Shown: positions 1 to 9,170 of the stretch, one piece after another
Layout of the letters: each line of letters begins with the position of its first letter
Position numbering within the stretch: position 1 is the first letter of the stretch
From: Phycisphaerales bacterium UBA2421
GTDB lineage: Bacteria; Planctomycetota; Phycisphaerae; Tepidisphaerales; Tepidisphaeraceae
Reading direction: 5' to 3'
DNA: 64,000 nucleotides
Assembly (NCBI GenBank): GCA_002343075.1
Contig: DDRH01000051.1
Location: 107,111 to 171,110 of the forward strand
Program-made: the position numbers and the translations under genes
The notes under the pieces: model-generated
Seen by the model: only the letters and a program-made list of their open reading frames with translations
What the model was told of the DNA's origin: nothing
Databases searched by the model: none

Positions 1-1
1 G

Positions 2-385
2 ATACTCCCCCCCGCCGGTGACACCATCACCGTGGCCAACGGCTTTGACAACCGCTCGCCCAGCGGCGGGCTTTATCTGCTGGACATCAACGCCGACACG
101 CTCGGCCAGGGTGGGGTTGACGATGTTGTCTATGACGACCCTGATTTTCCAGGCCCCAGAGGTGTCTACACTATCACAAGCACGCTGGTCAGCGGTACCA
201 ACGCAACCGGGCAGCTTATCGTGCTAACCGACCGGCTAAGCAGCACGCCCGGGCAGTTTGGCCCCCGCACGCAAACGCTCACAACCGAAAACCCAACCGC
301 GACAATTCAGGTCAACCTCACCGACTCAGATGTTAATCAGATCCAGCGCCTCTCACGAACGCAGGGCGCAAAGCGAAAACGCTAA
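2..385 (+). CDS. C-terminal end of a large secreted protein (partial)
   Basis: The reading frame is open from the first bases of the window to a TAA at 383-385, so this is the 3' end of a gene that begins outside it. The visible 127 residues are rich in T, S, D, G and N, with beta-strand-like alternation (for example GLYLLDINAD and VYTITSTLVSG), and end in a basic tail (AKRKR). This resembles the repetitive extracellular adhesin-type proteins common in planctomycetes. There is no PEP-CTERM signal at the end and no recognisable catalytic motif. The function is unknown. Confidence 0.6.
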   Translation: MLPPAGDTITVANGFDNRSPSGGLYLLDINADTLGQGGVDDVVYDDPDFPGPRGVYTITSTLVSGTNATGQLIVLTDRLSSTPGQFGPRTQTLTTENPTATIQVNLTDSDVNQIQRLSRTQGAKRKR

Positions 386-415
386 GTCGTTCTGCTTCAA
401 CAGTTTATCAAACGG

Positions 416-1192
416 TTACTGCCGAGTCGGCGATGCCAGCGTCTGCTTCATCCATGTCGCAAGCTGCTCGCGATAACCGGCATTCGCCTGCGGCCAGTTG
501 CGGATGCGATGCTCCGCACCCTCCAACGTGACCAGATCGCTCTTCACCCCAAGATCACTCAGCCGCTGGTGCAGATGCGCGCTTTGCGCATGCGGCACGC
601 TCTGATCGTGCGTGCCGTTCATCAGCAGGAACGGCGGCAGACCGGGCACGACGTGATTGATGGGCGAGATACGCCATAGCGTTTCGATGGTCTCAGCATC
701 GGCGACTTCTTTTCCCAGAAGCTGTTGCAACGAAGGGCTAAGCCCGCCGCGACGAAAGTTGTCCAATACATGATCGGTGGGCGCGGCCAGCAGCGCGACC
801 GCGGCGATATTGGGGGAGCGATCGATCACCGCAGCGTGACACGCCAGGTGCCCGCCGGCGCTGTAGCCGATTAGCCCAAGCCGTGACGCATCGGCACCGT
901 GCTCGGCAGCGTGCAGGGTGACCCACGCAATGGCCGTCTGCACATCATCCATGCACGCCGGCCAGCGATGCTTCGGTGCCAGGCGATACTCAATTGAGAA
1001 CACCACCAGCCCCGCATCGGCAAGTGCATCCAGGAATGGCAGGTCATCGCGCCGATTCCCTCCCGTCCATCCCCCGCCGTGAATGACAACCACCGCCGCG
1101 TGCGGCCCGGGCGAGCCAGCGCGCGGCGGTCGCACATCAAGCAAGAGCGACTCGCCGGCGATATTGGCGTACTCAATCTCCTTGATCGTCAT
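416..1192 (-). CDS. alpha/beta hydrolase (esterase/lipase, HSL/BD-FAE-like)
   Basis: A 258-residue alpha/beta hydrolase, probably a carboxylesterase acting on acetylated or short-chain ester substrates. It carries the HGGG oxyanion-hole motif at residues 38-41 and the nucleophile elbow GYSAGG with Ser111. Asp196 (in NGTHDQSVP) and His228 (in EGAEHR) complete a plausible catalytic triad. There is no signal peptide, so it is probably cytoplasmic. It lies 21 nt downstream of the pectate lyase gene on the same strand, so the two may be co-transcribed. A role in de-esterifying pectin fragments is possible but is inferred only from that position. Length and motifs fit the family well; the substrate is unknown. 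Confidence 0.85.
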   Translation of the reverse strand: MTIKEIEYANIAGESLLLDVRPPRAGSPGPHAAVVVIHGGGWTGGNRRDDLPFLDALADAGLVVFSIEYRLAPKHRWPACMDDVQTAIAWVTLHAAEHGADASRLGLIGYSAGGHLACHAAVIDRSPNIAAVALLAAPTDHVLDNFRRGGLSPSLQQLLGKEVADAETIETLWRISPINHVVPGLPPFLLMNGTHDQSVPHAQSAHLHQRLSDLGVKSDLVTLEGAEHRIRNWPQANAGYREQLATWMKQTLASPTRQ

Positions 1193-1212
1193 AAGTCCCT
1201 GGTAGTCATAAG

Positions 1213-2604
1213 TTACAGTGCTTTCAGTGCTCGCGCGGCAAGCTCGTTGAGATAAATTTCCAGGTTGCTATAGCCTGTCGCCAGATCAATCATTGCCGCA
1301 TCGGCGGGATCGTTTGCGTCAAGTACCCCGCCGCTGGCTTGTTCCCATTCGTCCGGCATGCCATCGCGGTCGCTATCGAGGGGAGGATCGGCCGAACTCA
1401 ACGCGGGCCAGCCGCCCACCTCGCTCTGGGAGTTGATCGGCTTGCCCGTGCCTTCGGCAACGTCCTTCAAAATGCGCATATCGACCGCATCTCTCCTTGG
1501 AGCGACCGCCCCGGCGAATCTGGCCACCCGTTTGGCCGCCTCAATGGCGGTATCGGTGCGGATCGGGGAGCGCATGTCCACCGGCTCAGCCAGCAGACAT
1601 TTCTCGGCGGTCGGCATCTCTCGCTTTGAACCATCGGAGGCGACACCCGCACGGTATCGCACCGCCGAGGGGTTATCGGCCAGCACATCATGACGCCCCT
1701 CGATCACATTTCCGTGGATATACGCCCGGGCATCATCGGCCCATAGCTCAAACACAGCGCGGTTGTCGCTCTTAAATGTCGGTCCTGGTTTGAAGTAGTT
1801 GTTAACGAAATTGAAATCGTCTCCCTCCCCGCCGTAGGCCGGCCCGCTGTTGTAGACGAGATTGTTGCGGCAGTCGATCAACCCGCGCCCCGTTTTGAAG
1901 TATCCGATTCGGGGTGCCCGGCTGACGGCATGGGCAATCAGGTTGTGGTGGAAACTCCCCCCGCCGTGTTTGCGGCCATCCCATCCCGTCGCATAGCCGT
2001 GCGATCCTTTCTTGTGCACAGACTCGGCAAGTGGTTCAGAGAGAATGCACCACTGCACGGTGACATTCCCACTTTCCCTCACAACATCATTGAGCGAGTC
2101 GGTGGACCAACTGAGCGAGCAATGGTCGATGATGACGTCTTTTGACCCCCAAACGGTTACCGCATCCTGCTCGACACCGAGTTCATCGCCCGGTCTGACC
2201 CTCAAGAACCTGACGATCACATTCTCGGTGTCGCTGATAAAGAGCTGCCCCCCGCGCAGACAAATGCCGTCGCCGGGCGCACTTTGCCCAGCGATGGTGA
2301 TATTGCGCTGAGAGATCGTCAGCCGGGACTTCAGATTGATCGTACCGCTGATGCAAAAAACGACGATGCGATTGGGCTTACTTACGGCGTCGCGCAAGGA
2401 GCCGGGACCGTCGTCGTTCAAGTTGGTTACCTGATACGTCTCCCCACCGCGACCACCAGTTGCACCGGCACCGAAGCCTTCGGCACCCGGAAAAGCTGGT
2501 GCAGAAGGCACTTTGGCAGCGGCAAGGGCTGCTTCGGCTGCAACAGCCATGACTAGAATGCCGACCTGGACCGCTCTCGTTGGAAGATTCCGCCGCAATC
2601 CCAT
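1213..2604 (-). CDS. secreted pectate lyase-like protein (polysaccharide lyase family 1)
   Basis: A 463-residue secreted parallel beta-helix protein. Residues 10-30 form a signal peptide (hydrophobic, Ala-rich, ending around AAAKVPSAP). The mature start FPGAEGFGAGATGGRGG and the following LNDDGPGSLRDAV are hallmarks of bacterial PL1 pectate lyases, as are the strand repeats around NITIAGQSAPGDGICLRGG and VRFLRVRPGDE. The C-terminal SDRDGMPDEWE is a calcium-loop-like segment often seen at the end of planctomycete PL1 enzymes. It probably cleaves polygalacturonate by beta-elimination outside the cytoplasm. An esterase gene follows directly. The ATG at 2604 is the start that includes the signal peptide. 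PL1 assignment is good; exact specificity is unknown. Confidence 0.85.
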   Translation of the reverse strand: MGLRRNLPTRAVQVGILVMAVAAEAALAAAKVPSAPAFPGAEGFGAGATGGRGGETYQVTNLNDDGPGSLRDAVSKPNRIVVFCISGTINLKSRLTISQRNITIAGQSAPGDGICLRGGQLFISDTENVIVRFLRVRPGDELGVEQDAVTVWGSKDVIIDHCSLSWSTDSLNDVVRESGNVTVQWCILSEPLAESVHKKGSHGYATGWDGRKHGGGSFHHNLIAHAVSRAPRIGYFKTGRGLIDCRNNLVYNSGPAYGGEGDDFNFVNNYFKPGPTFKSDNRAVFELWADDARAYIHGNVIEGRHDVLADNPSAVRYRAGVASDGSKREMPTAEKCLLAEPVDMRSPIRTDTAIEAAKRVARFAGAVAPRRDAVDMRILKDVAEGTGKPINSQSEVGGWPALSSADPPLDSDRDGMPDEWEQASGGVLDANDPADAAMIDLATGYSNLEIYLNELAARALKAL

Positions 2605-2756
2605 ATCAGAAGCCTACCGCGCGGCGGGCGTTCTATCGATGCAACTTTGCGTGTGGTTATTGTCGAATGTGGGAAAATGCTCCCGGGCGGAAGTTGCGGG
2701 GTTCGACCCATTTGTGCCGATAACCGTAGAAGGACGAAGAGAGTTGGGAGAATGCG

Positions 2757-3206
2757 ATGCCGCCGGTAATTGTGCAGATCAAACGACTCGCCAACGGGCA
2801 AAATCTGCCGCTTCCCATGCGGATGACCGAGCACGCCGCCGGATTTGATATCGCCGCCGCGGTGGAAGCGCCGACCGTGCTTCTGCCGGGCGAGATCAAG
2901 CTCATTGCCTGCGGATTTGCCCTGGCAGTCCCCGCGGGATTTGAGGCGCAAGTCAGGCCTAGATCAGGACTTAGCAGCAAGCATGGCGTGACCATGATCA
3001 ACGCGCCCGGAACCATCGACGCCGACTACCGAGGCGAGGTACATGTGCCGCTGATCAACCATAGCAAGGTCCCATTCACGATTGAGCGCGGTATGCGTAT
3101 CGCCCAAATGCTGATTTTGCCCGTGCCGGACGTATCGCTGCAGGAAGTAACTGAACTAGACGAAACCGCCCGCGGCAACCGCGGGTTCGGGCACACAGGC
3201 AACTGA
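2757..3206 (+). CDS. dut: dUTP diphosphatase
   Basis: A 149-residue homotrimeric-type dUTPase that hydrolyses dUTP to dUMP and pyrophosphate, limiting uracil in DNA and feeding thymidylate synthesis. The five family motifs are visible: AGFDIAA near the N-terminus, RPRSGLSSKHG, GTIDADYRGE with the catalytic Asp, RIAQML, and the C-terminal RGNRGFGHTG arm. Length matches the family. The ATG at 2757 has a good ribosome-binding site (GGGAG, 7 nt upstream). It is transcribed divergently from the pectate lyase and is followed by ftsK on the same strand. Confidence 0.95.
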   Translation: MPPVIVQIKRLANGQNLPLPMRMTEHAAGFDIAAAVEAPTVLLPGEIKLIACGFALAVPAGFEAQVRPRSGLSSKHGVTMINAPGTIDADYRGEVHVPLINHSKVPFTIERGMRIAQMLILPVPDVSLQEVTELDETARGNRGFGHTGN

Positions 3207-3310
3207 TGAAAGGACGGAGGATGGCAGCAAACCGATGATCCGGAAGAGCCTTGCGCAAAGAGCGCGCCGGCCGCTTCATTCATCCCAGCTGTTCTATCCT
3301 TTCCATAAAA

Positions 3311-5824
3311 ATGGATCGTTCCACCAATCTTTTTCGCAACACTTTCGTAATCGCGGCAGCGGGTATCTGGGTATTCTTGCTGCTCGCGCTGGGCAGCTTT
3401 AGCCCGACAGACTGGCCCAGCCACGCCGTCTACCCACACCCGGCCGACACCAGCAACCTCTGCGGAAAAATCGGCTCGCTCGTTGCCTACTACTGCTTCC
3501 TGGCCATCGGCCAGGGGGTGTTCCCCGTGCTGTTTTTCAGCGGGGTGGCGGTGGCCATGTGGCTGTTCAAACATCGGGTCGGCGATATGTGGCTGCGCGT
3601 CATTGGACTCACGCTTCTCACAATCGCCTTTGCGGCAGCGGTGCATCACCTCAAGCCCGGAAGCATGACTGGCCTGCCCGAGGGCCACGGTGGTATCCTG
3701 GGCATCACCGCAAGCTCGTTTCTGCAAAGCCACTTTAGCACAACCGGCACGCGACTGGTGCTGGTCATTGCCATTCTAGTGGGTCTGTTCCTCGCCGCAG
3801 ATGATCTGGTCCTCCGCACCCCCGCCGCGGCGATTGGAGCATGGCACGAAGTGCGGGAACGCGCGCCCAACGTGAAGTTTAACTTCAGTTCTCTACCGAA
3901 ACTGCCCTCGCTTCCTTCGTTTCGAACCAAGGATTCGGTCAGCCCGATGCTCCGACCAAGGGGTTCGGCCCAAGATCGAAAAGGCAGACGCGTGGTTGAT
4001 GAATCTGACGACGACACACTCAACGCACCGGTGCTCTTGGAGCGTGAACCAAGGAACAAGCCCAAACTCGCCCCCATCGAGCTGGATTACGACAACGACG
4101 ACCCCACGCCCATCGCCACCGACGCATCGTTTGACGATGACGATGCGCCATCCGAGCGCGCGACAATTCCTGAACGCCAACCCGGCTCGGCTGTTTCAGC
4201 GACGGATGACGACGATCTGAAGAACACGCCGGTCGAAGAGCCAAAGCGCGAAATCAAGGTCAAGCTCCCACAACTCATCAAACCCCGGCAAACCGCCCCC
4301 CCGCCGCCAAAAGAGCTTGGCGACTATGCGATGCCCGGTTGGGAGTGCCTCGCCGACGCCGAGCATGGCTACGCGGCCAGCCAGGAACGCTTCGTCCGCG
4401 AGCAGGCGGCGATTCTTGAGCAGACACTCAAAGAGTTTGACATCGAAGCGCATGTGGTCGAGATCGACACCGGCCCGGTCATCACCATGTACGAGATTGC
4501 GCTCGCACCAGGAATCAAGGTGAGCACGATCGCTGGCTTGAGCAACGATATTCAGCGTGCCCTGAAGGCCGAGACCGTGCGCATCGTCGCGCCCATCCCG
4601 GGCAAGAGCACGGTGGGCATCGAAATCCCCAACGCGCAGAAGGAAAAAGTGCGCTTCAAAGACCTGATGCAGCAGGCACCTGAAGCAATCAGTAAACAGA
4701 CCATCCCGCTTTACCTCGGTAAGGACGCCAGCGGGGAACCGCTCATCACCGACCTTTGCGCCATGCCCCACTGCCTCATCGCTGGCACAACGGGGTCGGG
4801 AAAATCGGTCTGCATCAACACGATCATCATGTCGATCATGTACATGCAGCGGCCGGATATGGTGAAGCTCATTTTAGTCGACCCGAAAGTGGTCGAAATG
4901 GCCCCATTCAAAGACATTCCGCACCTGATGTGCCCGGTCATCAACGAAGCCCCGCGTGCCACGAGCGTGCTGGAATGGGCCACGCAGAAAATGGACGAGC
5001 GCTACGACCTGCTCGCCGAGGCTGGCGTGCGCAACATCAAGGGATACAACAGTTTAACGCTTGACGAGTTAAAGGAACGCTTTGAGCCGACCAATGAAGA
5101 GGAAGAAGCGAAAATTCCGAAGAAACTGCCCTATATCGTCATCATCGTCGATGAGTTGGCCGACCTGATGATGACCAGCGGCAAGGAAGTTGAGAACCAC
5201 ATTGTGCGCATCGCGCAGAAAGCCCGCGCAGTCGGCATTCACCTGGTGCTTGCAACGCAAAGACCGCAGGCAACTGTGGTTACGGGGCTGATCAAGGCGA
5301 ACATGCCGTGCAAGATCTCGTTCAGAGTATCGAGCAAGATGGACAGCCGGATCGTACTCGACCAGAACGGCGGCGAAGTGCTGCTGGGACAAGGAGATAT
5401 GCTCTTCCTGCCCCCCGGCGCAAGCAAGCCCACGCGCGGACAGGGCACATACATCGACGATAAGGAAATCAAAGACAGCGTGAAGCTGGTGAAGAGCCTG
5501 GCCGAGGCGCAGTACGAACCCGAGTTGGTGCAAATCAAGGCCGCCGGCACGGGGGATATCGATGAAGAAGCCGCAAAGGATGACCTTTTCGATGCGGCGG
5601 TCCGCGTGGTGCTCGAAACCAAGCGCGGCAGCGTGAGCCTGCTGCAGCGCCGACTGACCATCGGCTACGCCCGCGCGTCGCGCCTGATCGAAGCGATGGC
5701 CGCAGCGGGCATTGTGGGCGACTACAAGGGTTCACAGGCCCGCGAGGCGATGATCACCGTAGAAGAGTGGGATGCACTCAAGTCCGCCCAACAACAAGAC
5801 GCCGCGGACGGGATGAGCGTTTAA
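3311..5824 (+). CDS. ftsK: DNA translocase FtsK/SpoIIIE
   Basis: An 837-residue FtsK/SpoIIIE-family ATP-driven DNA translocase acting at the septum during chromosome segregation. The N-terminus holds about four transmembrane segments (residues 10-160). A low-complexity acidic/Pro linker follows (about 200-340), then the motor: Walker A GTTGSGKSV near residue 492, Walker B IIVDELAD near 610, and LATQRPQ. The C-terminal winged-helix gamma domain is also present (RRLTIGYARASRLIEAM). The frame opens at a TTG (3251), but ATG 3311 starts directly before the first membrane segment and is preferred, although no strong ribosome-binding site precedes it. A hairpin lies just after the stop. Confidence 0.93.
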   Translation: MDRSTNLFRNTFVIAAAGIWVFLLLALGSFSPTDWPSHAVYPHPADTSNLCGKIGSLVAYYCFLAIGQGVFPVLFFSGVAVAMWLFKHRVGDMWLRVIGLTLLTIAFAAAVHHLKPGSMTGLPEGHGGILGITASSFLQSHFSTTGTRLVLVIAILVGLFLAADDLVLRTPAAAIGAWHEVRERAPNVKFNFSSLPKLPSLPSFRTKDSVSPMLRPRGSAQDRKGRRVVDESDDDTLNAPVLLEREPRNKPKLAPIELDYDNDDPTPIATDASFDDDDAPSERATIPERQPGSAVSATDDDDLKNTPVEEPKREIKVKLPQLIKPRQTAPPPPKELGDYAMPGWECLADAEHGYAASQERFVREQAAILEQTLKEFDIEAHVVEIDTGPVITMYEIALAPGIKVSTIAGLSNDIQRALKAETVRIVAPIPGKSTVGIEIPNAQKEKVRFKDLMQQAPEAISKQTIPLYLGKDASGEPLITDLCAMPHCLIAGTTGSGKSVCINTIIMSIMYMQRPDMVKLILVDPKVVEMAPFKDIPHLMCPVINEAPRATSVLEWATQKMDERYDLLAEAGVRNIKGYNSLTLDELKERFEPTNEEEEAKIPKKLPYIVIIVDELADLMMTSGKEVENHIVRIAQKARAVGIHLVLATQRPQATVVTGLIKANMPCKISFRVSSKMDSRIVLDQNGGEVLLGQGDMLFLPPGASKPTRGQGTYIDDKEIKDSVKLVKSLAEAQYEPELVQIKAAGTGDIDEEAAKDDLFDAAVRVVLETKRGSVSLLQRRLTIGYARASRLIEAMAAAGIVGDYKGSQAREAMITVEEWDALKSAQQQDAADGMSV

Positions 5825-5829
5825 GGCAG

Positions 5830-5848
5830 CACGGGCGTCCCGCCCGTG
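5830..5848. repeat. perfect inverted repeat (hairpin) after ftsK
   Basis: An 8-bp perfect stem (CACGGGCG / CGCCCGTG) with a 3-nt loop lies 6 nt after the ftsK stop. A short mixed pyrimidine run follows but no T tract. It may act as a Rho-independent-like stop or mRNA 3' end. Alternatively it is a copy of the short GC hairpins that recur in planctomycete genomes; only one copy was seen here. Confidence 0.5.
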
Positions 5849-5992
5849 TCTTTCCCTGCCATTACCGTCTGCCGAATTGCGCATTACGACATCGGGCGCC
5901 ATTCTCAGTACTAGTGCCGACATCGACAATTTGAAACTGTTTCGCCGGCGCGGCGTCCCTATGGCGGGCCAATCAAAACAAGGGAACGCCTG

Positions 5993-7615
5993 ATGCAACC
6001 GATCCAATCACTCGACCGCCGACTGATGCTTTTCGCCGAACTCGTCGGCGAGTTCGCTTTTTTTCGAACGCTGGAGGTCACCGGCACGGCTGGCGACGAT
6101 GTCATCCGCATTGAATACAACAATGCTGGCGATCGGTACGTGGCGACGCTCAACGGCAGCTCGATGGACTTCGACCCGCTCGCGGTCTTCGCCGTCCGGG
6201 TCGAAGCCGCCGCCGGGAACGACTCGGTGTTCGTCGCCACGCGCGACGGCGGCGGCGCGGGACGCGGGGCCGAGGTTTTCGGCGGGCCGGGCAACGACAC
6301 GATCGTCACCACCGCCGGCAGCGACATCCTCCGCGGGGAGGACGGCGACGACTCGCTTGATGCCGGTCGCGGTGCCGACCAGCTCGTCGGCGGCGACGGC
6401 GACGACCAGCTGTTCGGCCGCGCCGGCCACGACCGGTTCGACCCCGGCACAGGCACCGACTTAGTCGACGGCGGGTCGGGCCGCAACCGCGTCTCCTACG
6501 GCGACCGCAGCGACGACCTGTCGCTCTCGCTCGACGGTGTCGCCAACGACGGCGCGGCAGGCGAGAACGACAACCTCCTGCGCATCCAAGACATCACCGG
6601 CGGCAGCGGCGACGACTCGATCGTCGGCAACGGCGGGATCAACGAGCTGAACGGCCTGCTCGGCGCCGACACCCTTCGCGGCCTCGGTGGAGGCGACTCC
6701 CTCAACGGCGGCGGCGGCGGGGTCGAGGATGCGACCGGCGACGACCTCGTCGACGGCGGGAGTGGCGATGACAAGTTAACCGCCGGCGAGGGCGACAACA
6801 CGCTCGTGGGTGCCGCCGGCGACGACCAGATCCGCGACAACACTGCCACCGGCGGAAACGACTCCGTCGACGCCGGATCCGGAAACGACACTGTCAGCTA
6901 CGGCCTCGGCCGCGACACGATCTTTGGTGGCAGCGGGAACGACCGCATCCTCGGCGGCGCGGGCGACGACGGCGACCTGCTCGACGGCGGCGGCGGCGAC
7001 GACAGCTTCACGCCGTCGAGTTCGTCGCCCGACACCATCCGCGGCCAGGCGGGCGACGACGTGATCCGCGCGTTCTTCGCCGACGGCAACCCGGCGACCT
7101 CGTTGTCCGGCGGCAGCGGAACCGACCGCCTGCTGCCTAGCATCGGTTTCGGGACAGCCATCGTGCGCATCTCGCTCGACGGCTTCGCCAACGACGGCTC
7201 GGCCGTCGACGGCGGCACAAGCAACGTCGCCGCCGATTTCGAGGCCATCCTGGCGCCAAACAGCACCGCCGACCTCTTGATCGACGTGAGCAGCCTAGGC
7301 GTCGGCGTGAGCGTGACCGGCGGCTTCGGCGACGACGTTCTGACCGGCGGGACGTCCAACGACGTCCTCGAAGGCGGCGAGGGCGACGACTCGCTCGTCG
7401 GCAACGCCGGCGACGACGTCCTCCGCGGCTTCACGGGCAACGACACCCTCACCGGCGGCCCCGGCCTCGACAGCTTTAACGGCGGTCGGGGAAACGACGT
7501 GTTGAACGCCGCCGATGGCGAGGCCGACACCGTCAACGGTGCCCAAGGCCTCGGCGACACCGCGGACATTGACGAACTGCTGGATACGCTGATCCGTGTT
7601 GAATCGACGACGTGA
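5993..7615 (+). CDS. secreted RTX-like calcium-binding repeat protein
   Basis: A 540-residue extracellular protein. Almost the whole length after residue 70 consists of hemolysin-type calcium-binding nonapeptide repeats (variants of GGSGDDxLxGG, for example LDGGGGDDSF, FGGSGNDRI, LEGGEGDDSL). The N-terminus (QSLDRRLML) resembles the short LExRxLL-type leader of large planctomycete surface proteins rather than a classic signal peptide. No protease or lipase domain is present, so it is probably a structural or adhesive surface protein. The ATG at 5993 is preceded by GGGAA 8 nt upstream. Very GC-rich with strong codon bias; no type I secretion genes are nearby. Confidence 0.8.
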   Translation: MQPIQSLDRRLMLFAELVGEFAFFRTLEVTGTAGDDVIRIEYNNAGDRYVATLNGSSMDFDPLAVFAVRVEAAAGNDSVFVATRDGGGAGRGAEVFGGPGNDTIVTTAGSDILRGEDGDDSLDAGRGADQLVGGDGDDQLFGRAGHDRFDPGTGTDLVDGGSGRNRVSYGDRSDDLSLSLDGVANDGAAGENDNLLRIQDITGGSGDDSIVGNGGINELNGLLGADTLRGLGGGDSLNGGGGGVEDATGDDLVDGGSGDDKLTAGEGDNTLVGAAGDDQIRDNTATGGNDSVDAGSGNDTVSYGLGRDTIFGGSGNDRILGGAGDDGDLLDGGGGDDSFTPSSSSPDTIRGQAGDDVIRAFFADGNPATSLSGGSGTDRLLPSIGFGTAIVRISLDGFANDGSAVDGGTSNVAADFEAILAPNSTADLLIDVSSLGVGVSVTGGFGDDVLTGGTSNDVLEGGEGDDSLVGNAGDDVLRGFTGNDTLTGGPGLDSFNGGRGNDVLNAADGEADTVNGAQGLGDTADIDELLDTLIRVESTT

Positions 7616-7649
7616 GCGCTCAGCCGCAAACGAAATCAGCGAACGAAAG

Positions 7650-8195
7650 TTAAGGCGCGCGCAATCCGGTCCAGAGTTCGATGTACTTTTCCTTGACGTA
7701 TGGGTTGAGTTGATCTGAAAATTCGAGCTGAAGATCTAAAATCTGAATCAACTCAACGACATCGGCAAAATCTTTGAGGCGACTCACGCCCCCCGTCAGT
7801 CCCGAGGCTAGTTTTAGCTCGACTAGCGAGGCAAGCCCGAGATATCGCACGCCGCCAATATCAGTTGCCGCCTGGGCAGGATCGGGAAACGCAACCGGCT
7901 TCGGCTTGCCGTCGCCTGGATATTGGCCTGCAACGAGAAACTCAATGCGAACATTGCTGCTGGTGTCACGCAGATTCTTGCTTCCGGCAAATGGCTCGAC
8001 ATAACCAAGCCCCGAAAGCTTATCATGTATCGTTTGCAGTCCTTCAGACGTGACAAGAATATCTACGTCGACTGTGGTTCGATTGTAGCCGTGGGCAACC
8101 AGCGCCATGCCACCGGCGACCGCGTACGGTATCTGCAGCGCGTCCAGCATTGCACTGATCCTTAACAGCGTCTCAAAGACGGGCCCTTCACTCAT
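7650..8195 (-). CDS. small nucleotidyltransferase-fold protein
   Basis: A 181-residue protein with the minimal nucleotidyltransferase motif: VAGGMALVAHG, then RTTVDVDILV with two Asp metal ligands. This resembles AbiEii/MNT-type or DUF6036-like enzymes. I chose ATG 8195 because GAGAGG lies 6 nt upstream. The frame also opens at ATG 8261, where a TATACT box (8269-8274 complement) is only 8 nt upstream and fits better as a -10 element for the mRNA. Such proteins may adenylylate tRNA or partner toxins, but no obvious cognate toxin lies beside it. It follows csrA-purN by 118 nt on the same strand. Function unknown beyond the fold. Confidence 0.75.
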   Translation of the reverse strand: MSEGPVFETLLRISAMLDALQIPYAVAGGMALVAHGYNRTTVDVDILVTSEGLQTIHDKLSGLGYVEPFAGSKNLRDTSSNVRIEFLVAGQYPGDGKPKPVAFPDPAQAATDIGGVRYLGLASLVELKLASGLTGGVSRLKDFADVVELIQILDLQLEFSDQLNPYVKEKYIELWTGLRAP

Positions 8196-8313
8196 CAAGA
8201 ACCTCTCGGCTGCCAACATGGCGATTGATCCACCCTGCCGCACAACATCGTCGTACACCATGATATTCAGTATACCACTCTGAACCCGCCAACTGGAATC
8301 AAAAGCGAATCAT

Positions 8314-9159
8314 TCAAGCTCTGTTTGGCGCATCGACATGCACCCTCCGCCCCTCCACCCGCAATTGCCCCCGTTGAAAAAGCCGGATGGCCTCGGGGTA
8401 GGCGATGCATTCCTGTTCGAACACACGGGCGGCGAGGGTTTTGGCGGTGTCGTCGGGCAGGACCGGGCAGGGGCGCTGCAGGATGATCGGGCCGGTGTCG
8501 TAGCCGTTATCAACAAAATGCACCGTGCACCCACTCACCTTGCACCCGGCGGCCAGCACGGCCTCGTGTACCTTCTGGCCATACATGCCCTTGCCGCCGA
8601 AGCAGGGCAGGAGCGACGGATGGATGTTCATCACGCGTCCCTCCCAATGCTCGGGAACTTTGATGAGCGAAAGCCACCCGCCGAGCAATACCAGCTCGGC
8701 ACCGGAGTGTTCAACACGCGCGAAGATCTCGTCGCTGTAGGCATCGATATCGGCAAATGCCGCGCGCTCAACAATCGTATTCGGCACCGATGCGCGGGCG
8801 GCGCGTTCGATGCCGATGAGGCCCGGCCTTGAACCGATGACCAGATTCACCCTTGCGTTCAGCGACTTTGCGGCGATGCGATCGAGGAGATTTTGCAGCG
8901 TTGTCCCACCACCGCTGACGAGTACTGCGAGCGAAGCCGGCCGCACCGGATTGGTTCCGGTCAGATCACCCGGCTGCAACGTGGCAGCCGATCGGTTTTC
9001 GGCCTGAATGGCCTCGTAGACTTCGTGCCGGTGCACGCTGATCGATTTCGGGGCCTGTACGCCCAGCCGAACTTTGTCACCTCGAATGTCGACAACGGTG
9101 ACAATGACCTGCTCACCGATCATGATCGACTCATCCTTGTGTCGAGAGAGAACCAGCAT
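8314..9159 (-). CDS. purN: CsrA-PurN fusion: RNA-binding regulator joined to GAR formyltransferase
   Basis: A 281-residue protein with two complete domains. Residues 1-55 are a full CsrA/RsmA RNA-binding protein (starts MLVLSRHKDESIMIG, has GDKVRLGVQAPK and the RNA-contacting VHRHEVYEAI with Arg44). After a linker of about 20 residues, residues 76-275 are phosphoribosylglycinamide formyltransferase. That half has VLVSGGGTTLQNLL, the catalytic Asn178 and His180 in MNIHPSLLP, and Asp221 in GYDTGP. PurN transfers a formyl group from 10-formyl-THF to GAR in purine synthesis; CsrA binds GGA motifs in mRNA leaders. ATG 9159 has AGGGGG upstream, inside the hairpin of a repeat element. The open frame extends to 9429, but that extension is non-homologous and includes translated repeat. 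No frameshift or stop separates the domains. It follows ileS by 148 nt. Confidence 0.9.
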   Translation of the reverse strand: MLVLSRHKDESIMIGEQVIVTVVDIRGDKVRLGVQAPKSISVHRHEVYEAIQAENRSAATLQPGDLTGTNPVRPASLAVLVSGGGTTLQNLLDRIAAKSLNARVNLVIGSRPGLIGIERAARASVPNTIVERAAFADIDAYSDEIFARVEHSGAELVLLGGWLSLIKVPEHWEGRVMNIHPSLLPCFGGKGMYGQKVHEAVLAAGCKVSGCTVHFVDNGYDTGPIILQRPCPVLPDDTAKTLAARVFEQECIAYPEAIRLFQRGQLRVEGRRVHVDAPNRA

Positions 9160-9170
9160 TGTTTCTTTCC

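Noticed and set aside
2690..2720. tRNA T-arm-like sequence GGGGTTCGACCC
   Set aside because: No acceptor, D or anticodon stem could be built around it.
3026..3733. Minus-strand ORF across dut and the ftsK start
   Set aside because: It overlaps two well-supported genes and shows no homology.
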